In this document: piece by piece, positions 1-12,069 of the stretch
Numbering within the stretch: the first letter of the stretch is position 1
Layout: each line of letters starts with the position of its first letter
DNA from: Sipunculus nudus
Taxonomy: Eukaryota > Annelida > Sipuncula > Golfingiida > Sipunculidae
Length of the DNA stretch: 64,000 nucleotides
Assembly: GCA_026874595.1 (NCBI GenBank)
Contig: CM049320.1
Span: 2,959,001 to 3,023,000, forward strand
Direction of reading: 5' to 3'
Made by a program: the position numbers and the translations under genes
The notes under the pieces: generated by a model
Seen by the model: only the letters and a program-made list of their open reading frames with translations
The model's database searches: none
Told to the model about the DNA's origin: nothing

Positions 1-148
1 TTCGATGATCATACATGATTATAACTATGACGTTTTATAATTCTCCATCTTTTATTTCCACTAATAAGTCAATGGTTGATCCGAGTGTGTACAGGAGCCG
101 CTGTTGCGTGAGCCAATGGACTTTCCCGGTCCTGGTGTAAACATTTTC

Positions 149-158
149 TCTCTCTCTC

Positions 159-202
<44 letters not shown>

Positions 203-206
203 CACG

Positions 207-254
<48 letters not shown>
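149..254. repeat. Compound (TC)n/(TA)n microsatellite
   Basis: Two blocks of TC dinucleotides alternate with two long TA tracts. Open frames across it read as alternating Tyr/Ile or Arg/Glu and are artefacts. It is AT-rich simple sequence with no coding role. Confidence 0.97.
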
Positions 255-257
<3 letters not shown>

Positions 258-613
258 GCATGTGAGCGAGCGTAACAGTTTGTTTGCGCTTGTTTCCTTT
301 GAGGTCTTTACTGGCGGTAGCCCTAATTAGCTAATTAGGCTGAACATGGTTATGCCATCCTTCTGTGCATAACACTTCAGGCAGGTTTTATGGCCCATGC
401 ACCAGATGGACTTCACACCCTCGTTATCAGCTTTTCACACCTGGAACTAACTCACCCGGACCTCCCCGAGACTCATGCAGGCCCTGGCACTGGGGGAATA
501 TTTGGCTGGGCAGCGAATGTGTTAATTTTATCTCGTTCCCATCATTTTCTTCATGTCCTTCTTTTGCATGCAAGCGCCTACACATCCCTTTGGACCGTGC
601 CATTGATGGCCCA
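255..613. other. Unassigned single-copy flank
   Basis: Sequence between the microsatellite and the left edge of the first segmental duplication. Moderately GC-rich, with overlapping open frames of 88-111 codons on both strands (365-683 plus, 427-762 minus). None shows a motif I recognise. It ends at position 613, where the duplicated unit begins. Confidence 0.6.
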
Positions 614-1788
614 GAACATGAGTCAATATGATGAAGCACAAGTTGATATGCGGACGGTTTCGGCCTCTTCAATAATAGATTAACAGGCTCTCTGAACATC
701 ATATTTGAGAGTCCCGCACCATAAAGACCTTTAACCATCACAACGCGGTTAAATATCTTCATTGCCTCTTCACAAGTTGGAGGTGGATTGTCTCAGGAAT
801 GTACGTTACATTCGACCATACCACTCCACTAACTAATCTGTCGTTCTTAACCCCTGAAGATTTAACTTCCTTGCCCTGTATCCGCCGGTTTCCAAAACGT
901 GTCACTTGATTTTATTATGGAGGAGACGAAATGGTAAACACGCCATTCATCTGGGAAATATTCAATATTTTTTTGTGAATGAATGCTCTGCCGAAATACA
1001 GACTGATGATAAAAAAATTCAAAACTCAGGAATATCCCCATCCGCTTGATGGTAGCCGTGAAGTTTCAGTCTAGACTGAATGTTTGTATCTCTTTTGTCT
1101 CCCTGCCCCATTCCAACCGCCAACATGCGCACTAGTATCGACAAATCATGTGTTAGAAAACCATAAGCTCCGCACGTTCTACATCCAGACTAAACAAATT
1201 GTTTAGCTAGCTTCCCGGAACAAAGCCACCATGGACATGCACCTTACTGCCATGATTTTGTCGACAAAGCTATAGACACTATTACAGGTTTTATGGTTGC
1301 ATCATGTAGCCAAAGCCCCTTTCCTTCCGATTAATATGTCAGAATGCAGACCTGTTCACTTTCGTCGGTAATTTCATCTACTCCAGTGTTTTGTTGTCTG
1401 ATAGTAATTAAATTCCAGGCCACCTTTTCGGCGCAATTGCTTTAAAACGTACAAATATATATTTATATCTTTGTGAAAAGATAATCATAACCTACTCACT
1501 TGTATCTCATCACATTTTCTATTTCCTCCTATCATGGTATGACCATCGTTTCCTGATCTTCCACCAATATGCCAAATTTCTAAGTGTAGATAAGACAAGT
1601 TTTGGTAGTATTTGCTAGGTTTTACATGATTTTATTTCAAGTTTTACAAAATCTCACGCTGTTTCTCATCAAATGTGATATGCAAATTTTCGCAAGCCTC
1701 TAGATTCCCAAAATTTGCAGCAATCTTTTTGAAAATGATATATCTTATAGATATATCAAATCTAGAGCCCAATTTTCTATTTTTGAAA

Positions 1789-2445
1789 AAAAGTTCGCCG
1801 CACATTTAACGTAACAAGATATCATCACTCGCCAATATCACCAAAGGTAGGGTTTTTTTTTAAAGATTGGTCAAAAGTCAAGATTCTCAAAAAAGGCAAT
1901 GTCATATTTTTCTCATAACCTGACAAAACATTTCTCCTATCTGGAAATTTAGTTTATTTTGTTCGTCTTTAAACCAAGCATCCCTTGGTGTGGTCTTAGA
2001 ATCTTCATCTTGTGCTATTATGGTAAAATGTCTGTCTGTTTATCAGTGTTAGTCATTTTATTTTTTTCTTCTGTGTTGCTGTTTTGACCAAAGAGTTTAT
2101 AACAAGTGGAATCTCAACTCGGAGTCTAGCCGTGTAGAATGTTGCTGACAGTGGTTGTAAAACTCGCACCTTAAGGCACAAAGAGACGCCTCTGATATGC
2201 CTGATGCTAATTGATAAACCGTGACAACCAACCCCCCCCCCCCCCCCCCCCGCCCCACCACCACAGCTCGTTAGTTGCCGGGAACCCCCAAGCATGACAT
2301 AACACTGTCTGGTCAGTTTAGTAAGTTTTCCGCGAATTTATCTCCTCGGTAATTTAATGTTAATATAGGGAAAATTGTAAGTTTACACAATATATTTTCA
2401 TATAAACATCGTATGGCAAGAGAACGTATGGGAAGCTGTCGTTCC
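1789..2445. repeat. Copy-A-only segment with poly-C tract
   Basis: Present in copy A but absent from the equivalent point of copy B (about 7283-7292), where the short sequence 'attattctt' sits instead. It contains an uninterrupted C run at about 2230-2252. No terminal inverted repeat or target duplication is evident, so deletion with a short filler in copy B is as likely as an insertion in copy A. Confidence 0.8.
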
Positions 2446-3269
2446 TAGTGAGCTTGAGCTATTTCTAGGCAGCGGTAAACATGTCGGATAATACGGGAAA
2501 AACGCCATGTGTGTCACAGCGGGCGATGGCTCACAGTTATCAATAAAAATATTAGTCAATCGGAAACTTGCGTTTTAAAAGTTTGTCTATGGAATCCTAT
2601 TCAACAAGGCTAATTATTAATAACTATCAAAAGTCGGTAGAATGATGGTAACTTATGGAATTCCAAAATCATCCAGGGAAAATAAGGTCGACATTTACCA
2701 GTCGTCCGTCATGTATCATGGCAGATAACGATGCAGGGTGACCGCATCTTTCCCAAAATTGCCCCAGTGATACCTCAATATGCGATCTCTCTTACTGTAC
2801 TTGTTGCACATAAACCTTACCAAAACAAATGATCTGCGCATTATTTCTTGTTGATGTAATTCTAGTGATTAACCGCTTAGTTACTGGATATATTGCTCTT
2901 GGGCTGATAAGCTTCAGCGGACTGCGTAAGTAGCATCTAACAGCCTCCCTTAATCAAAGGTCATGCCGCGGCTGCGCCTGACACATAATGGGGTTAATCA
3001 GCTTATCATGTCTTAATTTCAATAAGCGCACAATTGACCGGTGAGAACTTCTCAGAATTGAAATTCCATTTGTTATAATCTCTTTCTTTTGACTGATATT
3101 ATACAACATACAGGCCACAAAGTTTGCAGCAATTGCCTAAAAAAATTATTCAGAGTCAGTAAATATCATTCCCGCATGAAAGCTTTTGTTTGGTGATAGT
3201 CGTTCAATGGTCAAGATCATCAACACCTCAAAATCGACATTTCTATGTCTAAAGACAAAAAAAGCCGAC

Positions 3270-3535
3270 CTATTCAAACTCATTTAATTTCTCTTTTTTT
3301 TTCCCGAAAGCATCCTATATGCAAGGTTCCTGAACTTCCGCATATATTTTAAATGTATATTTTATTTTGTACTGAACCTGTATGTTCTTCATTGCAAGTG
3401 CCGACCCAATTTTAACTCATATAATTTCTCTTTTTTTCCGAAAGCATCCTGTAGGCAAGAATCCTGTCCTTCCGCCAATATTTGAAAATGTCTATTTAAT
3501 TTTGTAAAGAACATGTGTGTTCTTCAATGCAAATA
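3270..3535. repeat. Diverged tandem pair, about 135-140 bp unit
   Basis: Two adjacent related units share the order 'tttctcttttttt', 'ccgaaagcatcct', 'caaatgt/gaaaatgt' and '...tgttcttca'. The second unit runs into the 76-bp tandem at 3505. The same arrangement lies in copy B at about 8110-8375. Noncoding. Confidence 0.75.
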
Positions 3536-3656
3536 TAATCAGGTGTTGGAAACCAATAGGGCGCGATCATGTTTACTTCTTAAAGAACATGTGTGTTCTT
3601 CAATGCAAATATAAACAGGTGTATGAAACCAATAGGGCGCGATCATGTTTACTTCT
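3505..3656. repeat. 76-bp tandem duplication (x2), copy A
   Basis: The unit beginning 'taaagaacatgtgtgttctt' occurs at 3505 and again at 3581 with few differences. Each unit contains 'caatagggcgcgatcatg'. It is also in copy B (8346-8497), so the 76-bp duplication predates the segmental duplication. Confidence 0.93.
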
Positions 3657-5892
3657 GGCCTAGGGTATTCGTGCATTTTATGGTATAGATGATTAAAAGC
3701 AAGGATTGCGACGCTAATATATCATGTAAAGATTGCTATGAATACCATGAAACCTGTCTTGGTAAATTATGAAAAGATGTATTCAAAGCGGGTGTGTTAT
3801 CAGCTGAAAATGCTTGGTGTGAAATGGGAAGTCCACATCTTGGAGTGTAAATGTTGTTGACAATTGTCATAAAAATATAAGCGAATTTTAAGCAATTTGG
3901 TTATCAATTAAAAGGGTATATTCTTGCTTCAGTAACCAACAACAAAGCCCTAGCCGTCAAAATTCAGGGGGTAGGCAAATGCTTCGTGTGCTCCCTTGGA
4001 TATAAACAATGAGAAATCAGAGATGATCAGTTCCATTCTGTTCTTCAGGGCTGCAGCACTGGCGGGCCGGGTCCTCCTCACGTCCGGCGATCTGCTGTCA
4101 ACAAGCCGCACGGTTATCAGTGCTTGTGTTGTCAAGACTGCGACCTATTGTTTTTCTCCACCAATGTACTATCGGGGGGGGGGGGAGAACATGGATCCTG
4201 CAAGCATTTTGGTATCTTTCTAAATCTTTGGGACACTGTAAGTGTAGTTTCTGCACAGTCCCTTATATTCTGCTCTGGTCCCGGTCCAAACGTTCCGTCA
4301 GGACCTTCCTGTTCAGGTTCAGGCTGGTTTCAAAAGTGCGAGAGATACCTACGATTCCGAAGTAATTCAAAATAGGAATCGAATAATTATGAGTTCAGTG
4401 CATCTGCATAACCGTGCACTTGCCTTCGCCTACTTCTTTCACCAACATTGTATCTCCAGTTTCCAGATAATCAAAAATCTTTGCCCTGTGATGCTTTTCA
4501 AAGTAATCAGCTTTTTCCTTCCTTGTCGCGGAGTTTTCGTCAGTTCACACACTTAGGGATGATAATTGAGGCAAAAGTAGCAACTGGTGTGCGGATTTGG
4601 CGTCTGTTTAGGAGCTGGGTTGCCGAATACCCATTCATCAATCGAAAGCCGCAAAAGGCTAGATACCAACCACATATCCTTGGATTTTGTAATGATAGCT
4701 TTTGCTGTTTTTACGGTTCGTTTAATTTCACCTTTACTTTAGGGGTATCGTGGGCTGTACGTAATATGCGTTAAACCTTTTTATATGATTCATGATTAAG
4801 TACAGCAATGACTGTAATTCGGCATTACAGTTCGGTAATGATTTTGTGTTATGGTCCACTTTAAAAACGTTATATTCCTAGTTAAATAAACAAAGAAACC
4901 ATACTCGATTCCACTGTAAAAGTTTTTAATTTAAAGCTCATTTGCTGAGAGGGTATCTCTGATACAGGGTAGTGTGGAATAAAAATATATAATATGTTTA
5001 TTATACAAAATGAACATCATACAAACAATGGCAAAAACATATACATAACAAAAAGACATAACGTAATTACACGGTACAAATATGCGCATAATTTGTATAT
5101 ACTTCGCTGCAGCTGTAGTCGGTCAGCTCTTTCTCCAACTGTAAGCGCTTCATTTGCTACACTGTGTAGCCTACACATATGTAAGTCACTGAAGGGTCTG
5201 CCCTTCACCTAAACCGTGTCAACAGCTGAAGATTGCTTTAGTTTCTATATATCATCCTCTAATGGGATGAAGGAAAACACAATCACTGTGAAATATAATA
5301 CTAAATCTGTACAAAAAAATCCATAATCTTTGTACTTGTGAACCTGGGTTGTTGAGATCCAGGTAATGGATAGTTGGGGAAACTTTCAAAGAATCCCTAA
5401 ACGACCCGTTGGAGAAAAGGGTTGAGGCGGATGTAATATCTTTGAAAGAATACTTTGGAAAAAAGTGATCCTCGCAACCCACTATGCAGGATTACACATA
5501 TAAGAGTACGACTCTTTTAAGGGACTGGGAGCATTGAAGTTTTTTCCCCCACAATGCACTGGGGTTTCTAAATCTACCAATGGTGTAGGTATAAATACAG
5601 CAGATATAGGCTATTGAAACATATTGGATTAGAGCTGTTGCAAGCAAAATAAAATGCACGTATATTTTGTGATACGGACTTCATGAAATAAATAACATCT
5701 TGTAAGCATGTAGAATGTAGGAAATACGGCGGTTTTCATGGATTGTATTTGGATTTTGAAGTTAGACAATGTGACAAGTAATCCCAGCAATTCTCATATC
5801 CTTCATTGGTAAAGGTTTGCATGGAACCAAGTTATAGCAAAGGGGTCAGGAATAGCTCTACTTCGGGGCTCTTTCCAAAATGGCCACCGAAA

Positions 5893-6177
5893 TTTAAAAT
5901 GTAAATTAAAGAAGTTAATTAATGTTAACGCTTAAAGCTGAGTCAGTTGCGCGTTGTGTTTTGTCGGAAAAATTTCGGATCATCCACGATCTTTCATGGT
6001 CCCCGGCCAGTTCGTAAATTACTTTATTCCTTCTGACGAACATTCGCTTCGGTACATAAAAATCGACGTTATAACTTCCGTTGTGAAGTGCTATGACCAA
6101 GGCATCCGTATGGCGAAGTTAGATTTAAGGGATGCCTTCAAACATATAGTAGTGTATCCGGATGACTTGGAACTATT
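5893..6177 (+). pseudogene. YR-retrotransposon 5' relic: short A1 repeat plus RT amino-terminus (copy A)
   Basis: Positions 5893-5941 match the start of the A2 repeat of the downstream element (13186-13231). The sequence then runs directly into RT coding sequence. The readable frame contains FRIIHDLSWSP, YFIPSDEH, YIKID and MAKLDLRDAFKHI, followed by VYPDDLELL. This is the opening of a DIRS/Ngaro-type RT: K/R-x-I-x-DLS, then the first catalytic Asp in KLDLRDAF. The Gag region and most of A1 are missing, pointing to an internal deletion before the duplication, since copy B shares it. The RT stops at 6177, where copy B begins. Confidence 0.82.
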
Positions 6178-8345
6178 GAACATGAGTCAATATGATGAAG
6201 CACAAGTTGATATGCGGACGGTTTCGGCCTCTTCAATAATAGATTAACAGGCTCTCTGAACATCATATTTGAGAGTCCCGCACCATAAAGACCTTTAACC
6301 ATCACAACGCGGTTAAATATCTTCATTGCCTCTTCACAAGTTGGAGGTGGATTGTCTCAGGAATGTACGTTACATTCGACCATACCACTCCACTAACTAA
6401 TCTGTCGTTCTTAACCCCTGAAGATTTAACTTTCCGCCATTCATCTGGGAAATATTCAATATTTTTTTGTGAATGAATGCTCTGCCGAAATACAGACTGA
6501 TGATAAAAAATTCAAAACTAAGGAATATCCCCATCCGCTTGATGGTAGCCGTGAAGTTTCAGTCTAGACTGAACGTTTGTATCTCTTTTGTCTCCCTGTC
6601 CCATTCCAACCGCCAACATGCGCACTAGTATCGACAAATCATGTGTTAGAAAACCATAAGCTCCGCACGTTCTACATCCAGACTAAACAAATTGTTTAGC
6701 TAGCTTCCCGGAACAAATCCACCATGGACATGCACCTTACTGCCATGATTTTGTCGCCAAAGCTATAGACACTATTACAGGTTTTATGGTTGCATCATGT
6801 AGCCAAAGCCCCTTTCCTTCCAATTAATATGTCAGAATGCAGACCTGTTCACTTTCGTCGGTAATTTCATCTACTCCAGTGTTTTGTTGTCTGATAGTAA
6901 TTAAATTCCAGGCCACCTTTTCGGCGCAATTGCTTTAAAACGTACAAATATATATTTATATCTTTGTGAAAAGATAATCATAACCTACTCACTTGTATCT
7001 CATCACATTTTCTATTTCCGCATATCATGGTATGACCATCGTTTCCTGATCTTCCACCAATATGCCAAATTTCTAAGTGTAGATAAGACAAGTTTTGGTA
7101 GTATTTGCTTGGTTTTACATGATTTTATTTCAAGTTTTACAAAATCTCACGCTGTTCCTCATAAAATGTGATATGCAAATTTTCGCAAGCCTCTAGATTC
7201 CCAAAATTTGCAGCAATCTTTTTGAAAATGATATATCTTATAGATATATCAAATCTAGAGACCAATTTTCTATTTTTGAAAAAATTATTCTTGAGCTTGA
7301 GCTATTTCTAGGCAGCGGTAAACATGTCGAATAATACGGGAAAAACGCCATGTGTGTCACAGCGGGCGATGGCTCACAGTTATCAATAAAAATATTAGTC
7401 AATCGGAAACTTGCGTTTTAAAAGTTTGTCTATGGAATCCTATTAAACAAGGCTAATTATTAATAACTATCAGAAGTCGGTAGAATGATGGTAACTTATG
7501 GAATTCCAAAATCATCCAGGGAAAATAAGGTCGACATTTACCAGTCGTCCGTCATGTATCATGGCAGATAACGATGCAGGGTGACCGCATCTTTCCCAAA
7601 ATTGCCCCAGTGATACCTCAATATGCGATCTCTCTTACTGTACTTGTTGCACATAAACCTTACCAAAACAAATGATCTGCGCATTATTTCTTGTTGATGT
7701 AATTCTAGTGATTAACCGCTTAGTTACTGGATATATTGCTCTTTGGCTGATAAGCTTCAGCGGACTGCGTAAGTAGCATCTAACAGCCTCCCTTAATCAA
7801 AGGTCATGCCGCGGCTGCGCCTGACACATAATGGGGTTAATCAGCTTATCATGTCTTAATTTCAATAAGCGCACAATTGACAGGTGAGAACTTCTCAGAA
7901 TTGAAATTCCATTTGTTATAATCTCTTTCTTTTGACTGACATTATACAACATACAGGCCACAAAGTTTGCAGCAATTGCCTAAAAAAATTATTCAGAGTC
8001 AGTAAATATCATTCCCGCATGAAAGCTTTTGTTTGGTGATAGTCGTTTAATGGTCAAGATCATCAACACCTCAAAATCGACATTTCTATGTCTAAAGACA
8101 AAAAAAGCCGACCTATTCAAACTCATTTAATTTCTCTTTTTTTCCCGAAAGCATCCTATAGGCAAGGTTCCTGAACTTCCGCATATATTTTAAATGTATA
8201 TTTTATTTTGTACTGAACATGTATGTTCTTCAGTGCAAGAGCCGACCCAATTTTAACTCATATAATTTCTCTTTTTTTCCGAAAGCATCCTGTAGGCAAG
8301 AATCCTGTCCTTCCGCCAATATTTGAAAATGTCTATTTCATTTTG

Positions 8346-8497
8346 TAAAGAACATGTGTGTTCTTCAATGCAAATATAAACAGGTGTTGGAAACCAATAG
8401 GGCGCGATCATGTTTACTTCTTAAAGAACATGTGTGTTCTTCAATGCAAATATAAACAGGTGTATGAAACCAATAGGGCGCTATCATGTTTACTTCT
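8346..8497. repeat. 76-bp tandem duplication (x2), copy B
   Basis: Counterpart of 3505-3656, units starting at 8346 and 8422. Noncoding. Confidence 0.92.
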
Positions 8498-10732
8498 GGC
8501 CTAGGGTATTCGTGCATTTTATGGAATAGATGATTAAAAGCAAGGATTGCGACGCTAATATATCATGTAAAGATTGCTATGAATACCATGAAACCTGTCT
8601 TGGTAAATTATGAAAAGATGTATTCAAAGCGGGTGTGTTATCAGCTGAAAATGCTTGGTGTGAAATGGGAAGTCCACATCTTGGAGTGTAAATGTTGTTG
8701 ACAATTGTCATAAAAATATAAGCAATTTTGAGCAATTTGGTTATCAATTAAAAGGGTATATTCTTGCTTCAGTTACCAACAACAAAGCCCTAGCCGTCAA
8801 AATTCAGGGGGTAGGCAAATGCTTCGTGTGCTCCCTTGGATCTAAACAATGAGAAATCAGAGATGATCAGTTCCATTCTGTTCTTCAGGGCTGCAGCACT
8901 GGCGGGCCGGGTCCTCCTCACGTCCGGCGATCTGCTGTCAACAAGCCGCACGGTTATCAGTGCATGTATTGTCAAGACTGCGACCTATTGTTTTTCTCCA
9001 CCAATGTATTATCGGGGGGGGGGGAGAACATGGATCCTGCAAGCATTTTGGTATCTTTCTAAATCTTTGGGACACTGTAAGTGTAGTTTCTGCACAGTCC
9101 CTTATATTCTGCTCTGGTCCTGGTCCATACGTTCCGTCAGGACCTTCCTGTTCAGGTTCAGGCTGGTTTCAAAAGTGCGAGAGATACCTACGATTCCGAA
9201 GTAATTCAAAATAGGAATCGAATAATTATGAGTTCAGTGCATCTGCATAACCGTGCACTTGCCTTCGCCTACTTCTTTCACCAACATTGTATCTCCAGTT
9301 TCCAGATAATCAAAAATCTTTGCCCTGTGATGCTTTTCAAAGTAATCAGCTTTTTCCTTCCTTGTCGCGGAGTTTTCGTCAGTTCACACACTTAGGGATG
9401 ATAATTGAGGAAAAAATAGCAACTGGTGTGCGGATTTGGCGTCTGTTTAGGAGCTGGGTTGCCGAATACCCATTCATCAATCGAAGGCCGCAAAAGGCTA
9501 GATACCAACCACATATCCTTGGATTTTGTAATGATAGCTTTTGCTGTTTTTACGGTTCGTTTAATTTCACCTTTACTCTAGGGGTATCGTGGGCTGTACG
9601 TAATATGCGTTAAACCTTTTTATATGATTCATGATTAAGTACAGCAATGACTGTAATTCGGCATTACAGTTCGGTAATGATTTTGTGTTATGGTCCACTT
9701 TAAAAACGTTATATTCTTAGTTAAATAAACAAAGAAACCATACTCGATTCCACTGTAAAAGTTTTTAATTTAAAGCTCATTTGCTGAGAGGGTATCGCTG
9801 ATACAGGGTAGTGTGGAATAAAAATATATAATATGTTTATTATACAAAATGAACATCATACAAACAATGGCAAAAAAATATACATAAGAAAAAGACATAA
9901 CGTAATTACACGGTACAAATATGCGCATAATTTGTATATACTTCGCTGCAGCTGTAGTCGGTCAGCTCTTTCTCCAACTGTAAGCGCTTCATTTGCTACA
10001 CTGTGTAGCCTACACATATGTAAGTCACTGAAGGGTCTGCCCTTCACGTAAACCGTGTCAACAGCTGAAGATTGCTTTAGTTTCTATATATCATCCTCTA
10101 ATGGGATGAAGGAAAACACAATCACTGTGAAATATAATACTAAATCTGTACCAAAAAAATCCATAATCTTTGTACTTGTGAACCTGGGTTGTTGAGATCC
10201 AGGTAATGGATAGTTGGGGAAACTTTCAAAGAATCCCTAAACGACCCGTTGGAAAAAAGGGTTGAGGCGGATGTAATATCTTTGAAAGAATACTTTGAAA
10301 AAAAGTGATCCTCGCAACCCACTATGCAGGATTACACATATAAGAGTACGACTCTTTTAAGGGACTGGGAGCATTGAAGTTTTTTCCCCCACAATGCACT
10401 GGGGTTTCTAAATCTACCAATGGTGTAGGTATAAATACAGCAGATATAGGCTATTGAAACATATTGGATTAGAGCTGTTGCAAGCAAAATAAAATGCACG
10501 TATATTTTGTGATACGGACTTCATGAAATAAATAACATCTTGTAAGCATGTAGAATGTAGGAAATACGGTGGTTTTCATGGATTGTATTTGGATTTTGAA
10601 GTTAGACAATGTGACAAGTAATCCCAGCAATTCTCATATCCTTCATTGGTAAAGGTTTGCATGGAACCAAGTTATAGCAAAGGGGTCAGGAATAGCTCTA
10701 CTTCGGGGCTCTTTCCAAAATGGCCAGCGTAA

Positions 10733-10781
10733 TTTAAAATGTAAATTAAAGAAGTTAATTAATGTTAACGCTTATAGCTGA
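10733..10781 (+). repeat. A1 relic of the split direct repeat
   Basis: About 48 bp starting 'taaaatgtaaattaaag' and ending near 'cttatagctga' match the first 46 bp of A2 at 13186-13231. The sequence then switches at once to RT coding sequence, so the remaining ~295 bp of A1 is missing. Confidence 0.8.
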
Positions 10782-10789
10782 GTCAGTTG

Positions 10790-11995
10790 CGCGTTGTGTT
10801 TTGTCGGGAAAATTTCGGATCATCCACGATCTTTCATGGCCCCCGGCCAGTTCGTAAATTACTTTATTCCTTCTGACGAACATTCGCTTCGGTACGTATA
10901 AATCGACGATATAACTTCCGCTGTGAAGCGCTATGACCAATGCATCCTTATGGCGAAGTGAGATTTAAGGGATGCCTTCAAACATATAGTAGTGTATCCG
11001 GATGACTTGGAACTATTCGGATCTACGTGGGAAAAGCAAGTTTCTTAGGGTAATGTAGTGCGTGAATATTATGTGAAATTGGTTTTACCATTTGGTGTTA
11101 GAAGTTCCCCGAAACCGTAAATGATTATGTAGATGGCCTGGAATTCATCATGAAAAATACGGAGTCACTGTGGTAAAACATTACCTAGATCATTATTTCA
11201 CATGCGGCCTTGCGTTAATCCCTTTGTGTGATATAAATCTAGAGACCATGCTAGAATGCTGTTACAAGCTTGGTTTTGCTGTGCAACCAGAAAAGACAGT
11301 AAAACCAACTACACGGCTTGAATATCTAGGGATAATAATAGACTTCAATAGAAAGGAGTTGTCAATGTCTTCTGAACGTGTAGAGGACACGGTAACAGAG
11401 TTACGTAAATGTTTGCAGGTTAGAAGCTTGACAAAGACAAATCTTTTGTCTCTGATCGGCAAGTTATCATTTGTAGCACGTGTAATGAAACCGGGTACAA
11501 TATTCACTTGTCGATTGATAGAAGCGTCAAGAAAGTAACGGTTTCTGCATCACCGTATAAGACTGAACAAGCTGCAAAAAGCGACATCATGTGGTGGCTA
11601 AGCAGGTTTCGCTTGCTTGCACTTGTGGACGGACGCCTAATATTACGGGTATGGTGCAGTATTTCGTAATGCATGGTTGTATGAGAAATTCGACAGAATT
11701 GATGAACACTCCAACATTCAATTGCATACAGGGAACTCTTTGCTATAGCAAAAGCTGCGGCAACATGGGGTAAGTTATTGAAGACAAAAGGTGTCCTGTT
11801 TCACTGTGACAACCAAGCAGTGGTTCATGTACTGCAGAAAGGATCCTCACAAGGCGGTGCAATAATGAAACTGGTGCATTATTCTTTATATGTGCAATAT
11901 ATGGTTTTGAGTGTTCGGCAATACATGCTCCAGGTGCCAAGAATGAAGTCGTGGATGCGTTGTCAAGAGGTGAACTGAGGCGTTTTCGGCCGGTT
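10790..11995 (+). pseudogene. RT-RNase H of YR retrotransposon, broken
   Basis: Several frames must be read together. Visible RT blocks: FRIIHDLSW and LRDAF near the start; LPFGVRSSP at about 11085; HYLDHYFTCG at 11179-11208, where the YxDD box reads YLDH because the second catalytic Asp codon is CAT; EYLGIIIDF (about 11320); SLIGKLSFVARV and PGTIF (11450-11505). The last open stretch (11170-11538) stops after LIEASRK. RNase H follows in other frames: WWLSRF (about 11592), ELFAIAKAAATWG, VLFHCDNQAVVHVL (about 11790-11830), then HAPGAKNEV and DALSRGELRRF near 11925-11985. These are hallmarks of DIRS/Ngaro-type RT-RNase H. Multiple frameshifts and a damaged active site make it a pseudogene. Confidence 0.88.
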
Positions 11996-12069
11996 CATCC
12001 ATCAGCTGACACACAACTGACTAAGCCATTACCTTCACAGTACATCAGCTGATTTGAAGTTATAATTTT

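Larger units (their letters stand above)
614..6177 (+). repeat. Segmental tandem duplication 1, copy A (5.56 kb)
   Basis: Reads collinearly with 6178-11017, with only scattered substitutions and small indels. The left edge is 'gaacatgagtcaatatg' at 614. The right edge is 6177, inside an RT coding region that breaks off after 'gatgacttggaactatt' and joins directly to the first base of copy B. The copies are head-to-tail with no spacer, and I see no microhomology at the junction. Copy A carries two stretches missing from copy B: about 75 bp near 855-930 and about 657 bp at 1789-2445. Apart from the RT fragment at the right end, the 5.3 kb holds no recognisable gene. The open frames at 3950-4375, 4448-4774, 4994-5212 and 5252-5482 recur in copy B simply because the DNA is duplicated. 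Confidence 0.95.
6178..11017 (+). repeat. Segmental tandem duplication 1, copy B (4.84 kb)
   Basis: Second copy of 614-6177. It lacks about 75 bp (matching 855-930) and about 657 bp (matching 1789-2445), which accounts for the 724-bp length difference. The right edge falls at 11017, after the codons for DDLELF, but here the RT continues into the rest of the retroelement. Copy B is therefore attached to the more complete element and copy A ends abruptly. Confidence 0.95.

Noticed and set aside
3505-3656. Steroid-receptor-like palindrome 'agaacatgtgtgttct' in each 76-bp unit
   Set aside because: The spacer is 4 rather than 3 bases, and nothing nearby suggests a regulated gene.
4448-4774. 108-codon frame conserved at 9287-9613
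   Set aside because: Conservation is explained by the recent segmental duplication. No domain.
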